A stretch of DNA of 64,000 nt from Gaeumannomyces sp. JS-464 (GCA_002197995.1 NGZR01000003.1:7398254-7462253); one strand, 5' to 3'. Numbered from the stretch's first letter, positions 44,771-59,375 are shown. The notes: generated from the letters alone by a model not told the origin. Program-made: numbers and translations.

Positions 44771-47700
44771 ACTTTAAACCTTTTATTAGCATTTGCTATT
44801 GCTGCTTTTACGCTTTTTGTTAAAACTGCTTAATAGTGGGAAAGAAAACAGGATTTTAGTTTTTATTTAAACGAAAAGTGCCTTGTTTATATATTTAGTG
44901 GCCGCTTTTTTTAATGTAGCTTAAGGTTCTTATTTAAAATCCTCATTCCGGGTTTTTATTTAGCTTTATTCCGTTACCTCCTTTTAGTTAAACACTTTTT
45001 CCAATTAGGTTTATTTACCCATTCGTTACCGCTTTGCTCCTTTTTTACTGGCATCCTTTTATTAGTTTTTATTATTTAAATGCTATCTCGTTACACTTTT
45101 TCCGGGGCTCCGCTTTTAATAAGCCATTATAACTTGTGCTTTACTTTCGTAAATAAAAATAAACGCCATATTAAGTCGAAAAATGAATTTTAATCCCTTA
45201 ATTTTTGGCCGATTTGTAAAACAAATTATAAAGGTTAAAGGATTAACCCTTACACGGATTAACAAATTGCTTCGGTACTTTACGCTAATAATGTCTCTTT
45301 CCAATTAACACCGTTTCCTTCGTTAAACTTAAATGTTTAACACTTTTATTAGCTTTTTTCGTCGTCCTTTCCCTTCGGTTAATTAACTCGCTCCGCTTAC
45401 ATAAACTCGCTTTATTCGAATAATTCACTGCGTTTATAATTGCCAGCTCCCAACCCTCCTTTTATCGGGTTAACACTGTTTAATCGCTCCGTTCCTTCCC
45501 TTTCGTAAAGCTATTTACATCCTTATTACCTTTACTTTTACCATACAATTTTAATTACTTTCCACTTTACTTAATTACATTACTGCTTATATCACTTATT
45601 TAAATCACTGGTTAATAATTTTTAAATACCTCCGCTCCGTTATAATGTTATGGATTTTATCTATACCTAATTCCGTAATTACCCCGGGTTTTTATAAACA
45701 GTTTAAAATGGAACGTTATATGGCATAATTTAAATTACTTGCATTTGGGCTACACTTTTACATAAATACAATTTTATAATAATACATATCTTTTTATTTT
45801 TATCACTTTGCATTTACGCTTACGCTTGCTTGCATTATTAAATCTTACACCGCGCTTTGCATTTATATTTCATTTAATTTACATTTGCGTTATTACTTAT
45901 TCCTTAATCGGGTTAACTTATAAAAGCATTTATAACATTACTACCGTTAAACTAAATTACAAGCTTTAAGCTTTGCTTACACCGCTTACTACACATAACC
46001 TCGCATCCTAGCTCCGTACATTTTTAAAATAAACATTATCGTTTATTTCGGGAAAGTAACCTCTTTTTAAAACGCATTATTAAACCATTTTACCATTGGA
46101 TATAACTTTACAATACTGCTTACTATAATATCCCTTAATAAACTAAACTTACGTTTAAATCCTTACGGATATTAACCTATTACCTTTTACATTAAGCATT
46201 TACCAAATTTTATGCTAATAAAAATTTACCGCGCATACATTAAACAACTTCCACCGGTTACCTAATAAAAATAAATACCGTTTTACGCTGCTTATTTAAC
46301 ACGTAATTGCACGTCCAACCGAAAAGCAATCCCGATAATACAAGTGCGAAATACCAATACATCGCTGCCCGTTCCATTGCTTGCTTTTTTTCCATTTTCG
46401 TTCCATTAAATTAATCACTTTCGCTACCTTATATCCTACTATAAATGCATACCTTATAAAAGGTTAATATTAACGTAAGCAACTATTTGTATTTGTTGCT
46501 TTACTTGTTCGTTATATAAACTGCTTGCTTTTTGCTATGTAAAAAGGAAGGATTCCAGTTTTTTTAAAGTGCCGCATATCGTTCTTTATATTTAACTGTA
46601 AAGCTGCTAACTTACTTACTTTTTTTAATATGGCCCTTCGTATCCACTTTTTACTCCTTTTGCTAGCGCTATTACCTTTTAGCTTTACTTTATACCCTAT
46701 TCCATTTAATCCACTCGTTTTTACTCGCTAAACCCCGTTTATGCTTTGCTACGCACATTCCGTATCTTTTTAATTAGATTTTAAATGGCGATGCTCCGCA
46801 CTTACTTTACTAGTTTTACTACCCGTTATTATTAAGTGCACCTTATCGCTTTACTTTTTATGTTTATCGTAAAATTTGAAAGTCGGGAAATTAAAATTAA
46901 TCCTTTAATCTTTTAGTTTTTAATTAATCCGTAAAACAAATTATAAAGGTTAAAAGATTAACCTTTACACGGATTAACAAATGCTCGGTGTTTTACGCCG
47001 ACAATGTTTCCTTCCAATCGATACCGTTTCCTTCGTTAACCCGAATGTTTAACACTTTTATTAACCTTTTTCGTCGTCCTTTCCTTCCGGTTAATTAATT
47101 CGCTTCGTTTACATAAACTCGTTTTGCTTAAACAATTTACTACGTTTATAATCGCCAGCTCCTAACCTTTTTTTCGTCGGGTTAACATTATCCAATCGCT
47201 CCGCTCCTTCCTTTCCGTAAAGCTATTTACATCCTTACTACCTTTACTTTTACTATATAATTTTAATTACTTTCCATTTACTTAATTACATTACTATTTA
47301 CATTACTTATTTAAATTACTAGTTAATAATTTTTAAACATTTCCGCTCCGTTATAAGTTATAAACTTTATTATACCTAATTTCGTAATTACCCCGGGTTT
47401 TTATAAATAGTTTAAAATGAAACGTTACATAGCATAATTTAAATTACTTGCATTTGGGTTACACTTTTACATAAATATAATTTTATAATAATGCATATCC
47501 TTCCATTTTTATCACTTTGCATTTACGTTTACGCTTGCTTGCATTATTAAATTTACACCGCGTTTTACATTTACACTTTACTTAATTTACATTTGCGTTA
47601 TTACTTATTCCCTAATCGGGTCGACTTATAAAAGCATTTATAACATTACTACCATTAAACCGAACTATAAGTTTTAAGCTTTGCTTACACCGCTTATTAC

Positions 47701-50700
47701 ATATAACCTCGCATTTTAACTCCGTACATTTTTAAAATAAACATTATCGTCCATTCCGGGAAAATACCTTTTTTTAAAACGCATTACTAAACCATTTTGC
47801 CATTAAACACAACTTTATAATACTGCTTACCATAATATCCTTTAATAAACTAAATTTACGCTTAAATCCTTACGGATATTAACTTGCTACCTTTTGCATT
47901 AAGCATTTACTAAATTTTATATTAATAAAAACCTACCGCGCATACATTAAATAACTTCCACCGGTTGCTTAACAAAAATAAATACCGTTTTACGCTGCTT
48001 ACTTAACACGTAATTACACGTCCAACCGAAAAGCAATCCCGACAATATAAGTGCGAAACATTAATACATCGCTGCCCGTTTTATTATTTGCTTTTTTTCC
48101 ATTTTCGTTCCATTAAATTAATTACCTTCGATTACTTTATATCTTATTACAAATGCATACCTTATAAAAAGGTTAATATTAACGTAAGCAACTACTTGTA
48201 CTTGCTGTTTTGCTTATTCGTTATATAAGCTGCTTATTTTTTGCTATGTAAAAAGGAAGGATTTTAATTCCTTTAAAGTGCCGCATATCGTCCTTTTATA
48301 TTTAATTATAAAGTTGCTAACTTACCTGCTCCTTTTAATATGGCCCCCGTATCCACTTTTTGCTCTTTTTGCTAGCGTTATTACCTTTTGGCCTTTACTT
48401 TATGCCCCATTCCATTTAATCCACTCGTTTTTACTCGTTAAACCCCGTTTATGCTTTATTACGCACATTTCGCATTTTTTTAATTGGATTTTAAATAGCG
48501 ATGCTTCGCATTTACTCCACTAGTTTTACTACTCCGTTATTATTAAATGCACTTTATCGCTTTACTTTTTATGCTTATCGTAAAATTTAAAAGTTAAAAA
48601 ACTAAAGTTAATCTTTTAATCCCTTAGTTTTTAATTAATCCGTAAAATAAATTATAGGGTTTAAAAAACTAACCTTCGGATAAATCGGCTTTACTTTTTT
48701 TTACGGTCGTTAAACAATGTTTCGTTTCACTTCGACTATTTCCTCCGTTAATTCGAATGTTTAGCACTTTTATTAACCTCCTTCGTCGTCCTTTCCCTTT
48801 AGTTAATCAACTTATTCCGCTTAATTAATTTTACTTTATTCGATTAAATTCGCTCCGCTTATCCCTCCTTTCGGTCGGGTAATAGTGTTTACTCCCTTCG
48901 GTCGCTCCCTTTATAAAGGCATTCCTAACTTTGCTATTTTTACATTTTACACTTAATTTTTATTACACATTACATTACTTTTTTAATTACTGGTTTACTT
49001 TACTCATTTTATTTATTGGTTTTTAATTATTAAACACCTTCGTTCCATTCCGGTGTTATAACTGCCGTTATATTGCATTTCGTAATTTTAACTGGTTTTT
49101 AAAAGCTAGGTATTTACGTGGGTTAAAAAGGCACATTATTAAATTTAAACTACTGCATATAAAACTAAATCCATTTAATTTTATTTACTTCCTATTTAAT
49201 TTATTAATTAAAAGCATTTACATTTACATATTACATTGCATTACTATATTTATAAAGCTTATTTTGCTTTACATTACTATTTTTATTACATATGTAAACC
49301 TTTTTTGCGCCGCTATCCTCCGAAACATTACCGATTATAAGGTTTTTAACAAAACTAGTTTTTTCCAAAAACATTTTAACCAAATTGTTTACATTCGGCC
49401 GATATAACCAATTAAAGTTATTAATTTTAATTATTACTAAACCACATAGCAGGTTATTACAATGCCTTTACATAAACAATTTTACATTTTTTAGCTTTTA
49501 AACCTCGCTTTTTAACGGTTGCTTAACAGCTTAAGCCACTACACTCCCGTTAGCATACAAACTTAGCATAACGTCGCTTACGCTTCCAAACTTACACGAG
49601 TAAGCCACCTAGCTAACAATACCGAAATGAAGTAATAGCCGACACCGTCCAAGCGATTTCATATCGTCCTATTTTCGTTAAAATGCAGGACTTTTTTAAC
49701 GATATTACCTGCCTTAATAACATTACATGTTTTTGCGTTACAAGCAAATAATTAATACTCCCGCTTTTAACTACTACACGCTTTTAGTTAACAATACGAA
49801 ACACTTACTGCGTAAAATTAACCAGCTTTTTAGTTAGCTTATTTGTATAAAAACAGTTAAGCCCTAACCCAACTTTAACGTGTTGCATTACTACGTCCCC
49901 CGATATCGCTAACCAAAGCTTTTACTTTAAACCTTTTGTTAGCATTTGCTATTACTGCTTTTACGCTCCTTGCTAAAACTGCTTAATAGTGGGAAAAAAA
50001 ACAAGATTTTAATTCCTATCCAAACGAAAAGTGCTTTGTTTATATACCTAATAGCCGCTCTTTTTAATGTAGCCTAAGGTTTTTATTTAAAATCCTCATT
50101 CCGGGTTTTTATTTAGCTTTATTCCGTTGTTTCCCTTTAGTTAAACACTTTTTCCAATTAGGTTTACTTACTTATTCGTTACCGCTTTGCTCCTTTTTTA
50201 CTGGCATCCTTTTATTGGTTTTTATTGCTTAAATGCTATTTTGCTGCACTCCTTTCGGGGCTCCGCTTTTAATAAGCTATTATAACTTGTGCTTTACTTT
50301 CGTAAATAAAAATAAACGCCATACCAAATCGAAAAATAAATTTTAATCCTTTAATTCCTGGCCGATTTGTAAAATAAATTATAAAGGTTAAAGGATTAAC
50401 CCTTACACGGATTAACAAACTGCTTCGATACCCTACGCCAATAATGTCTCCTTCTAATTAACACCGTTTCCTTCGTTAACCCGAATGTTTAACACTTTTA
50501 TTAGCCTTTTTCGTCGTCCTTTCCCTTCGGTTAATTAACTCGCTCCGTTTACATAAACTCGCTTTATTTGGATAATTCACTGCGTTTATGGTTGCCAGCT
50601 CCCAACCCTCCTTTTATCGGGTTAACACTGTTTAATCGCTTCGCTTTTTCCCTTTCGTAAAGCTATTTACATCCTTACTACCTTTACTTTTACCATACAA

Positions 50701-53700
50701 TTTTAATTACTTTCCACTTTACTTAATTACATTACTGCTTATATTACTTATTTAAATCACTGGTTAATAATTTTTAAACACCTCCGCTCCGTTATAATGT
50801 TATGGATTTTATCCATACCTAATTCCGTAATTACCCCGGGTTTTTATAAGCAGTTTAAAATGGAACGTTATATGGCACAATTTAAATTACTTGCATTTGG
50901 GCTACATTTTTACATAAATACAATTTTATAATAATGCATATCTTTCCATTTTTATCACTTTGCATTTACGTTTACGCTTGCTTGCATTATTAAATCTTAC
51001 ACCGCGCTTTGCATTTATACTCCATTTAATTTACATTTGCGTTATTATTTATTCCTTAATCGGGTTAATTTATAAAAGCATTTATAACATTACTACCGTT
51101 AAATTAAATTATAAGCTTTAAGCTTTGCTTATACCGCTTACTACATAACCTCGCATTTTAACTCCGTACACTTTTAAAATAAACATTATCGTTCATTCCG
51201 GGAAAGCAACCTCCTTTTAAAACGCATTATTAAACCATTTTGCCATTAGATATAACTTTACAATACTGTTTACTATAATGTCCCTCGATAAACTAAACTT
51301 ACGTTTAAATTTTTACGGATATTAACTTGTTACCTTTTGCACTAAGCATTTACCAAATTTTATGCTAATAAAAACCTACCGCGCATACATTAAACAATTT
51401 TCACCGGTTGCTTAACAAAAATAAATACCGTTTTACGCTGCTTACTTAACACGTAATTGCACGTCCAACCGAAAAGCAATCCCGATAATATAAATGCGAA
51501 ATATTAATACATCGCTACCCGTTTTATTACTTACTTTTTTTCCATTTTCGTTCTATTAAATTAATTACCTTCGGCTACTTTATGTCCTATTATAAATGCA
51601 TACCTTATAAAAGGGTTAATGTTAACGTAAATAACTATTTGTATTTGCTGCTTTATTTGTCCGTTATATAAACTGCTTGCTTTTTGCTATGTAAAAAGGA
51701 AGGATTCCAGTTTTTTTAAAGTGCCGCATATCGTCCTTTTATGCTTAATTGTAAAGCTGCTAACTTATTTGCTTTTTTTAATATGGCCCCCGTATTTACT
51801 TTTTGCTCCTTTTGCTGGCGCTATTACCTTTTAGCCTTTACTTTGTGCCTTATTCCATTTAATCCACTCGTTTTTACTCGCTAAACCCCGTTTATGCTTT
51901 GCTGCGCACATTCCGCATCTTTTTAATTAGATTTTAAATGGCGATGCTCCGCACTTACTTTACTAGTTCCACTATTCCGTTATTATTAAATGCACTTTAT
52001 CGCTTTACTTTTTATGCTTATCGTAAAATTTAAAAGTCGGGAAATTAAAGTTAGTTTTTTAATTTTTTAGTTTTTAATTAATCCGTAAAACAAATTATAA
52101 AGGTTAAAGGATTAACTTTTACACGGATTAACAAATTGCTCCGGTGCTTTACGCCGACAATGTTTCCTTCCAATCGACACCGTTTCTTTCGTTAACCCGA
52201 ATGTCCAGCACTTTTATTAGCCTTTTTCGTCGTCCTTTCCTTCCGGTTAATTAATTCGCTCCGTTTACATAAACTCGCTTTGCTTGGATAATTTACTGCG
52301 TTTATAATCGCCAACTCCCAACCTTTTTTTCGTCGGGTTAACATTGTTTAATCGCTTCGCTCCTTTCCTTTCGTAAAGCTATTTACATCCTTACTACTTT
52401 CACTTTTATTATACAATTTTAATTACTTTCCATTTTACTTAATTATATTACTATTTATATTACTTATTTAAATTACTGGTTAATAATTTTTAAACACCTC
52501 CGCTTTATTATAGTGTTATGGATTTTATCCATACCTAATTCCGTAATTACCTCGGGTTTTTATAAGCAATTTAAAGTGAAACGTTACATGGCATAATTTA
52601 AATTACTTACATTTGGGCTACACTTTTACATAAATACAATTTTATAATAATGCATATCTTTCCATTTTTATCATTTTGCATTTACGTTTACGCTTGCTTG
52701 CATTATTAAATCTTACACCGCGCTTTGCACTTACATTCCACTTAATTTACATTTACGTTATTACTTATTTCCTAATCGGGTTAACTTATAAAAGCATTTA
52801 TAACATTACTACCGTTAAACCGAATTATAAGCTTTAAACCTTGCTTATACCGCTTATTACACATAACCTCGCATTTTAACTTCGTACACTTTTAAAATAA
52901 ACATTATCGTTTATTTCGGGGAAATAACCTCCTTTTAAAACGCATTATTAAACCATTTTGCCATTGGACATAACTTTACAGTACTACTTACCATAATGTC
53001 CTTTAACAAACTAAACTTACGTTTAAATCCTTACGAATACTAACCTATTACCTTTTGCATTAGGCATTTACCAAATTTTATGCTAACAAAAACCTGCCGC
53101 GCATATATTAAATAACTTCCACCGGTTGCTTAATAAAAATAAACACCGTTTTACGCTGCTTATTTAACACGTAATTGCACGTCCAACCGAAAAGCAATCC
53201 CGATAATACAAGTGCAAAATACCAGTACATCGCTGCCCGTTTTATTACTTGCTTTTTTTCCATTTTCGTTCCATTAAATCAATTACTTTCGGCTACCTTA
53301 TATCCTACCACAAATGCATACCCCATAAAAGGGTTAATGTCGACGTAAGCAACTACTTGTACTTGCTGCCTTACTTATCCGTTATATAAGCTGCTTGCTT
53401 TTTACTATGTAAAAGGAAAGGATTCCAATTCCTTTAAAGTGCCGCATATCGTCCTTTTATGCTTAATTGTAAAGCTGCTAACTTATTTGCTCCTTTTAAT
53501 ATAGCCCCCGTGTCCACTTTTTGCTCCTTTTACTAGCGCTATTACCTTTTAGCTTTTACTTTATGCCCCATTTCATTTAATCCACTCGTTTTTACTCGCT
53601 AAACCCCGTTTGTGCTTTGCTACGCACACTCCGCATCTTTTTAATTGGATTTTAAATGGCGATGCTCCGCACTTACTTTATTAGTTCCACTGCTTCGTTA

Positions 53701-54469
53701 TTATTGGGTGCACCTTATCGCTTTGCTCTTTATGCTTATCGTAGGATTTGGGAATTGGGAAATTAAAGTTAATCTTTTGGTTTTTTAATCCTTAATTAAT
53801 CCGTAAAACAAATTATAAGGGTATAAGGATTAGCTTTTGCATTAATAAACCTTACCTTTTCTTACAGTCGTTTTACTGTGCCTCGCTAGCTCCGCACCGT
53901 TTCCTTCGTCGATTTGCTAACATTCGAATGTTTAGCACTCCCATTAACCTCCTTCGTCGTCCATTTCGCCCTATTTAATTAACTTACTCCGTTTAAACAA
54001 TTTCCCTCCGGTCGATGCCATTCGCTGCGCTTATGCGGGGACTATCCAACCGCTTACTCCGTTCGCTATATCCGCTCCTTTCGGTCGCTACCCCGCTTTA
54101 AACAAGTTAATTCCTCGGGTTAAAAGCATTTACGGATTTTAGCTTTACTACTATTTACATTTAAGCTTACTTTACCTTTAAACTTATTTTACTGCTAATA
54201 TTTAAACATTTACGTTCCACTCCGGTGTTATAAACTTTATCCATACCTGGTTCCGTAATTATCCCGGGTTTTTAACAGCAATAAAGGAGTAAAACGGCAC
54301 TTTCGTAATGGAATTTACAAAAACATTTACGTGGCACACATTTTAATCACTTGTATGCTATATCACTTAATTTCATTTACATTGCACATTTCCTAATTAG
54401 GTTATTACATAAAGCTATTTACAAATTGCATTAATTCACTCCGATTATTAATATAATAATTGCCGGCTT

Positions 54470-54900
54470 AAAAAATACTATAAAATTAACCTTACAATTT
54501 TTAATCGCCAACTTAATCTTTTCCAAAATATTGGCTACAGGCCGACAAAAATCATCACCCCCGCACAACGGTCCTGCATTTTTTAGCTTTTGCACCTCGC
54601 TATTTAACCTACAAAAAAACTTGCAAATTTACATTGCCATTAGCAAATACATCCTTTAAAAGGACACAAACGTGCAAACTTACAGTTATAAACCAAATTG
54701 GCCGTTTATGCCAACTGCTGCAACAACCTATTCCGTTTATCCAATTTCACTTCGTTCCACTTTTACTTAAAGCCACTACCGTCCAAACGCAAACCTTGCT
54801 TTTTATTCGCCAAACCTTTCGAGCTTTTAACCAAATAAACTAAACCATACACTTTACAATGTCGTTAACCTCCACCTGCTCCCAAACGTCCTGCTAAAAC
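54470..54900 (-). pseudogene. Cargo remnant of the unit at 53.8-55.5 kb
   Basis: Minus-strand fragments such as KKQGLRLDGSGFK, DKRNRLLQQLA and NCKFARLCPFKGCICQW. A similar GCICQ-type word occurs in an alternative frame of the unit at 62.5-63.2 kb, hinting at common descent. Many stops; family unknown. Confidence 0.3.
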
Positions 54901-56946
54901 ATTTCATTAACAAAATTAACCAACTTTTTAGCTAGCTTAACAGTATGCGGACATTTAGGTCCCGGCCTAACACATCCTGCTTTATCGTTTACCGACATTT
55001 CCGATTAACCCTGCTTTAAACCTTTGGTTAATATGTGCTCCTAGCCTTAAAACTAACCGTGTGTGCGGGTATGCACCAACTTGTAACTGCTGCTTTGCTA
55101 ATGCTTTCGCTCCGAACTTGCTACTATGTAAAAGGGTAGGTTATCCTTTTTTCACGAGGGGAACTTTCCTTTTTATGTTTGCAGTCGCTCCTTTCCCTGC
55201 TCCTCATTTAAGGTCCTTAGTGGATAACTTATAAGGTCCTCCGTTAGCTCCTTTTCTGCTCCCCCGGTTACATACGACCTTTAATTCAATCACTGCGTTT
55301 ACTCGTAATCGCTTTGCTCCCTTTCTTTTGCTCGCACCTTTTTACTGGTTTTTTATTAAGCGGTGCTCCACCTCGTTGCGCCCACTTTATAACTACACTC
55401 CTCCGTAGCTTGTTCCCTTCCGTACCGTCACTCCACGCTTATCGATAACCCCCGTCCAAGCTAAATTTAAAAATGGTCCTTTAATCCCCGGTGGGTTTAT
55501 AAAACAAATTATAAGGTTAAAAGAACCAGCCTTTTATACGGATTGCCAAACTGCTCGCTGCGCTCACTGTGCCTCGCCCACTCGACACTGTCTCCTTCGT
55601 CGATTAAGTTAATACGTCGTATCCATTCCGCTTATTCGTTGCACTTATTTTCCCTCCGGTCGTTTCCCTTCGGTTAATTAAACTCGCTCCGCTTACACAC
55701 CCTTACTTCGTTCGGCCAGGGACTATTATAACGTTCGCTCCGCTTACTAGGTCCACTCACTTCGCTCGTTCCCTTACATAAGGTTATTCCCAACCTTACT
55801 GCCGTTTACACATAATTCAATTTACATTTGTTTCCATTTTACTTATTTACATCACTGGTTAATAATTTTTAAACACCTCCGCTTCGCTTTGGTATTATGG
55901 GCCAGCTTATACCTAATAACGTAATCCTGTTAAAAGCTTGCGGCGCTATGGTGCAAGTTTAAGTAAAACGTTACGTGGTACAATTTTAACCACTAAAACT
56001 TAAACATAGGTTTACATGCATTTAAGTTTACAATTTCCTAACTGGGTTACATTTAAATCTAATCCTTTTACCTTTAAAAGATGCATTTTTTTTATGCTTC
56101 TTATTTACTCCTTTCCTCGCTAACTTATACGCTCCCCATTTCGCTCCTCTTTTAGCTCCTTTTTTAGCTCCTTATTTTAAAGCCCACTTCGTTCCCTCCT
56201 TCCAATCCAACCACTCGTCCTAACTCCTTTGCACCTTGTGTTTATGCGTTGCTCCTCGCAGCCTTTTTTTAACTGGTTACTAAATGGCCGGCTGCTCCAA
56301 TTTCACTGCGCCACGCTCCATTGCTTCGTTTTTAATATCCCACTGTGGCTTATGCTTTGCTTATGTGGCTAAAACCAATAGCCGTCCCAAGCTAAAAAAA
56401 TTTTAATCCTTTAATCCTTAGCCGATTTGTAAAACAAATTATAGGGTTCGAGGGACCAGCCCTCGGACAAATCGGCTTCGTGCTCGCTGCGCTTTTACAG
56501 TTTCCTTTCGTCGACTTTTATTCGTTGCACTTATGGTTTCCTTTTAATCGGTTATTTTACTCCGTTTAATTAAGTCGCTGCGCTCCCACTCGCTTTGCTC
56601 GAACAATTCACTCCGTTTATGTCGTTCCATTCCATTTTCGCTCCGTTTAAATTAAAGTGTCCGCTCCTTCGTCGCTCCCCACAATAAAGCCATTTACAAC
56701 CTTACTATTTTTACTTTCATCACTTAATTTTTACCTTTTACCTTTAAGCTTACCCTTTACGTGGTATTTAAACACCTTCGTAAGCTCCGGTATTATAGGC
56801 TTTGCCCGTACCCACTTCCGTAATTATAACTGGTTTTGCTTAGCAAATTAAATCACTAGGGAAGTATTACATTTACATTACATTGCATTTAAGCACATCA
56901 TTAAAATTTACAATTTCCTAATTAGGTTATTCCATAAAGCTATTTA

Positions 56947-57678
56947 CTAATACTTTACAAAGTTATCCTTATTAAAATCTTCATTTGGTAAAAATTCCTC
57001 CGTGTTATTACTAGCCGCACCGGCATTTATGCTACTACATTTAACCCTTTTTACTACCTTACAACTTTTACCGCCTGCGCTACCCAAAAGCATTCGTACC
57101 AAATCCTTAACATTCCATTATCGAATTAAAGGCCTTGCCATGTTTTTCTTCTCTTTTTTAATCCAAGCTACATATTACGGGTTATAAAAACAATTGCCCA
57201 GCGCATTACCAAAATGGCGCCATGCTTTTTTATTCGCATTAGTTACAGCTTCCTTACACGCCATTTTTAAAGCCTGTCCAAATTGCCCTATCGGCTTACC
57301 TCCGCCATACCCAGTATTATCATGCGAAGTTTACCTACCATTACACCAGTATACCTTAATACGTACCCGATAAAGCGCATTTACCGTATGCTTGCCCAAC
57401 TCGTACTGCTTCGTATGTTCCTCGTGGAAAATCTCCGAAAACTAGCCGTTTAACCCAAACACAAAGTTAGCTAAACGTACAGCATTAAACCCTGCCAAAT
57501 AAAATAGTGGCTTACTACCATGGCCTGGACGCTCGTTAACGAACTCGGGCCCAAAACCACAACTAAGCACTGCGCGCTGCTTTTTAACCGTCCACCCACC
57601 AAAGCCGGCACCGTTAACACTATTAAGCTGCTGCACACTAACAGCACTACCCGAATGCTACCTTTTTAACGTCGACAT
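56947..57678 (-). pseudogene. Rad52-family single-strand annealing protein, RIP-inactivated
   Basis: From ATG 57676-57678 to TAG 56947-56949 a single frame of 244 codons runs without indels, with about five internal TAA/TAG. It follows the Rad52 N-terminal annealing domain: CGFGPEFVNERPGHGSKP (family: GPE[FY]IS.R), FNAVRLANFVFGLNG followed by a stop exactly where Rad52 has Trp (NGW), HDNTGYGGG (family: HED.GYG), and EAVTNANKKAWRHFGNALGN (family: EAVTDALKRALR.FGNALGN). The KK..R pattern keeps the DNA-binding basic residues. The C-terminus (RPLIR, stop, WNVKDLVRMLLG) is short, so Rad51- and RPA-binding regions are absent. Rad52 proteins anneal ssDNA in recombination, including recombination-based telomere upkeep. 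Inactive here as it stands. Confidence 0.88.
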
Positions 57679-59072
57679 CTCCTTTGCTCGTTCTACACTC
57701 GCAGTACCTAAAAAAGCTATACGCTAACTAACGATTTGTTAATAAAGCTTTAATAATTAAAAAGCGAAAAAATCTAATCCTTTTACCCTTAAAGGATGCA
57801 TTCTTTTTATACTTTTTATTTGCTCCTTTCCTCGCTAACTTATACGCTCCCCATTTCGCTCCTCTTTTAACTCCTCCTTTAGCTCCTTATTTTAAAGCCC
57901 ACTCCGTTCCCTCCTTCCAGTTTAACCACTCGTCCTAATTCCTTTGCACCCTGTGTTTATGCGTTGCTCTTCGCAGCCTTTTTTTAACTGGTTACTAAAT
58001 GGCCGGTTGCTTTAATTTCATTGCGCTACGCTCCACTATTTCGTTCCTAATGTCCTATTATAGCTTATGCTTCGCTTATGTGGCTAAAACCGATAACCGT
58101 CCCAAGCTGAAAAAATTTTAATCCTTTAATCCCTGGCCGATTTGTAAAACAAATTATAGGGTTTAAAGGACCAGCTTTCGGACAAATCGGCTTTATTTTT
58201 CCCTGCGATCGTTAAACAGTGTTTCGTTCCACTTCGACTATCTTTTCCGTCGATTCGAATGTCCAGCACTTTTATTGGTTTCCTTCGTCGCCCTTTCCCT
58301 CCGGTCGGTCATTTCGCTCCGCTTAATTAATCTTACTTTGTTCGATTAAATTCGCTCCGCTTATCCTTTCGCTGCGCTCGGGGTCCATTTTTTTATGGCT
58401 GCATTATAACGCGTTGCTACCTGCGTACTTAGGTATTAACCCCGGACAAGCTAAATTTAAAGTTGGTCCTTTAATTCCCGGTAAGTTTGTAAAACAAATT
58501 ATAAAAGTGCAAGGACTAACCCTCGCACTAACAAACCCTACCTCTTTTTACAATCGTTTTATTGTGCCTCGCTAGCTTCGCACCGTTTCCTTCGTCGATT
58601 TGCCAACATTTAAGTATCCAGCACTCCCATTAACCTCCTTCGTCGTCCATTTCGCCCTGCTTAATTAACTTACTCCGTTTAAACAGTTTCCCTCCGGTCG
58701 ATGCCATTCGCTACGCTTATGCGGGGATTATCCAACCGCTTACTTCGTTCGCTATGTCCACTCGCTTTGCTCGTTCCCCACTTTACGCAAGTTGGTTCCT
58801 CGGGTTAAGGTTATTTACGAATTTTGGCTACATTACTATTTACATTTTGGGCTTACTTTACCTTTGGGCTTACTTTACACGTTATATTTAAACATTTACG
58901 TTCCACTCCGGTGTTACGGACTTTGTTTATACCTAATTCCGTAGTTATAACCGAGGCTTGCGGCGCTGTGGTACTAATTTATATCACTAAAGCATGCATA
59001 ACATTTATATCACTTTACACGTGGGCTACATTACTTAAATTTATTTATTTCCTATTTGGTTTACATTTAAAG

Positions 59073-59375
59073 CTATTTACACTTCCGTCCCGCAATTAAT
59101 TTCATATAGTTTATAATTTCCCTTACTTTATGCAGCCTTACCACGGCTTTATGCAACGAACTAACTCCGATTAGCGCAAACAAATTAACAGCTTGCACAA
59201 AAAGCTTAAAACATTTCGCGTAAACGAGCTAGCAACCTTCCTTCGGCAATGCACCAACCCTTAGCATAAAAAACCTTAAATTTCCGCGGTTAAAGCTTAC
59301 ACCTAAACACCCGGCTTTAAAATTTTCACCCCCATAATAAAAAAACACTTGCAATTTAGCCCCGGCTTCCTCCAT
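59073..59375 (-). pseudogene. Cargo ORF fragment of the unit at 58.5-60.2 kb
   Basis: 101-codon minus-strand frame from ATG 59375 with one internal TAG. Text such as AGAKLQVFFYYGGENFKAG and HKAVVRLHKVREIINYMKL is protein-like. A separate upstream frame has MDPNSSVRRVKELFVVNQW. Family unknown. Confidence 0.4.

Larger units (their letters stand above)
41773..52084 (+). repeat. Higher-order repeat: two ~5.15-kb blocks of three units
   Basis: Units starting at 41773 (A1), 43491 (B) and 45216 (A2) are followed by units at 46931 (A1), 48642 (B) and 50369 (A2) with the same order and near-identical text; the steps are 5158 and 5154 bp. Diagnostic text for A1 is TTTACGCCGACAATGTTTCC, and for B it is TACGGTCGTTAAA. 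A third A1 begins at 52085, but the unit after it (53803) is different. Confidence 0.85.

Noticed and set aside
48278..48523. Plus-strand ORFs in the AT-rich array (for example 48278-48523, 58824-59099, 62114-62353)
   Set aside because: Leu/Phe/Tyr-rich translations of RIP-decayed sequence; coding-like text is on the minus strand.
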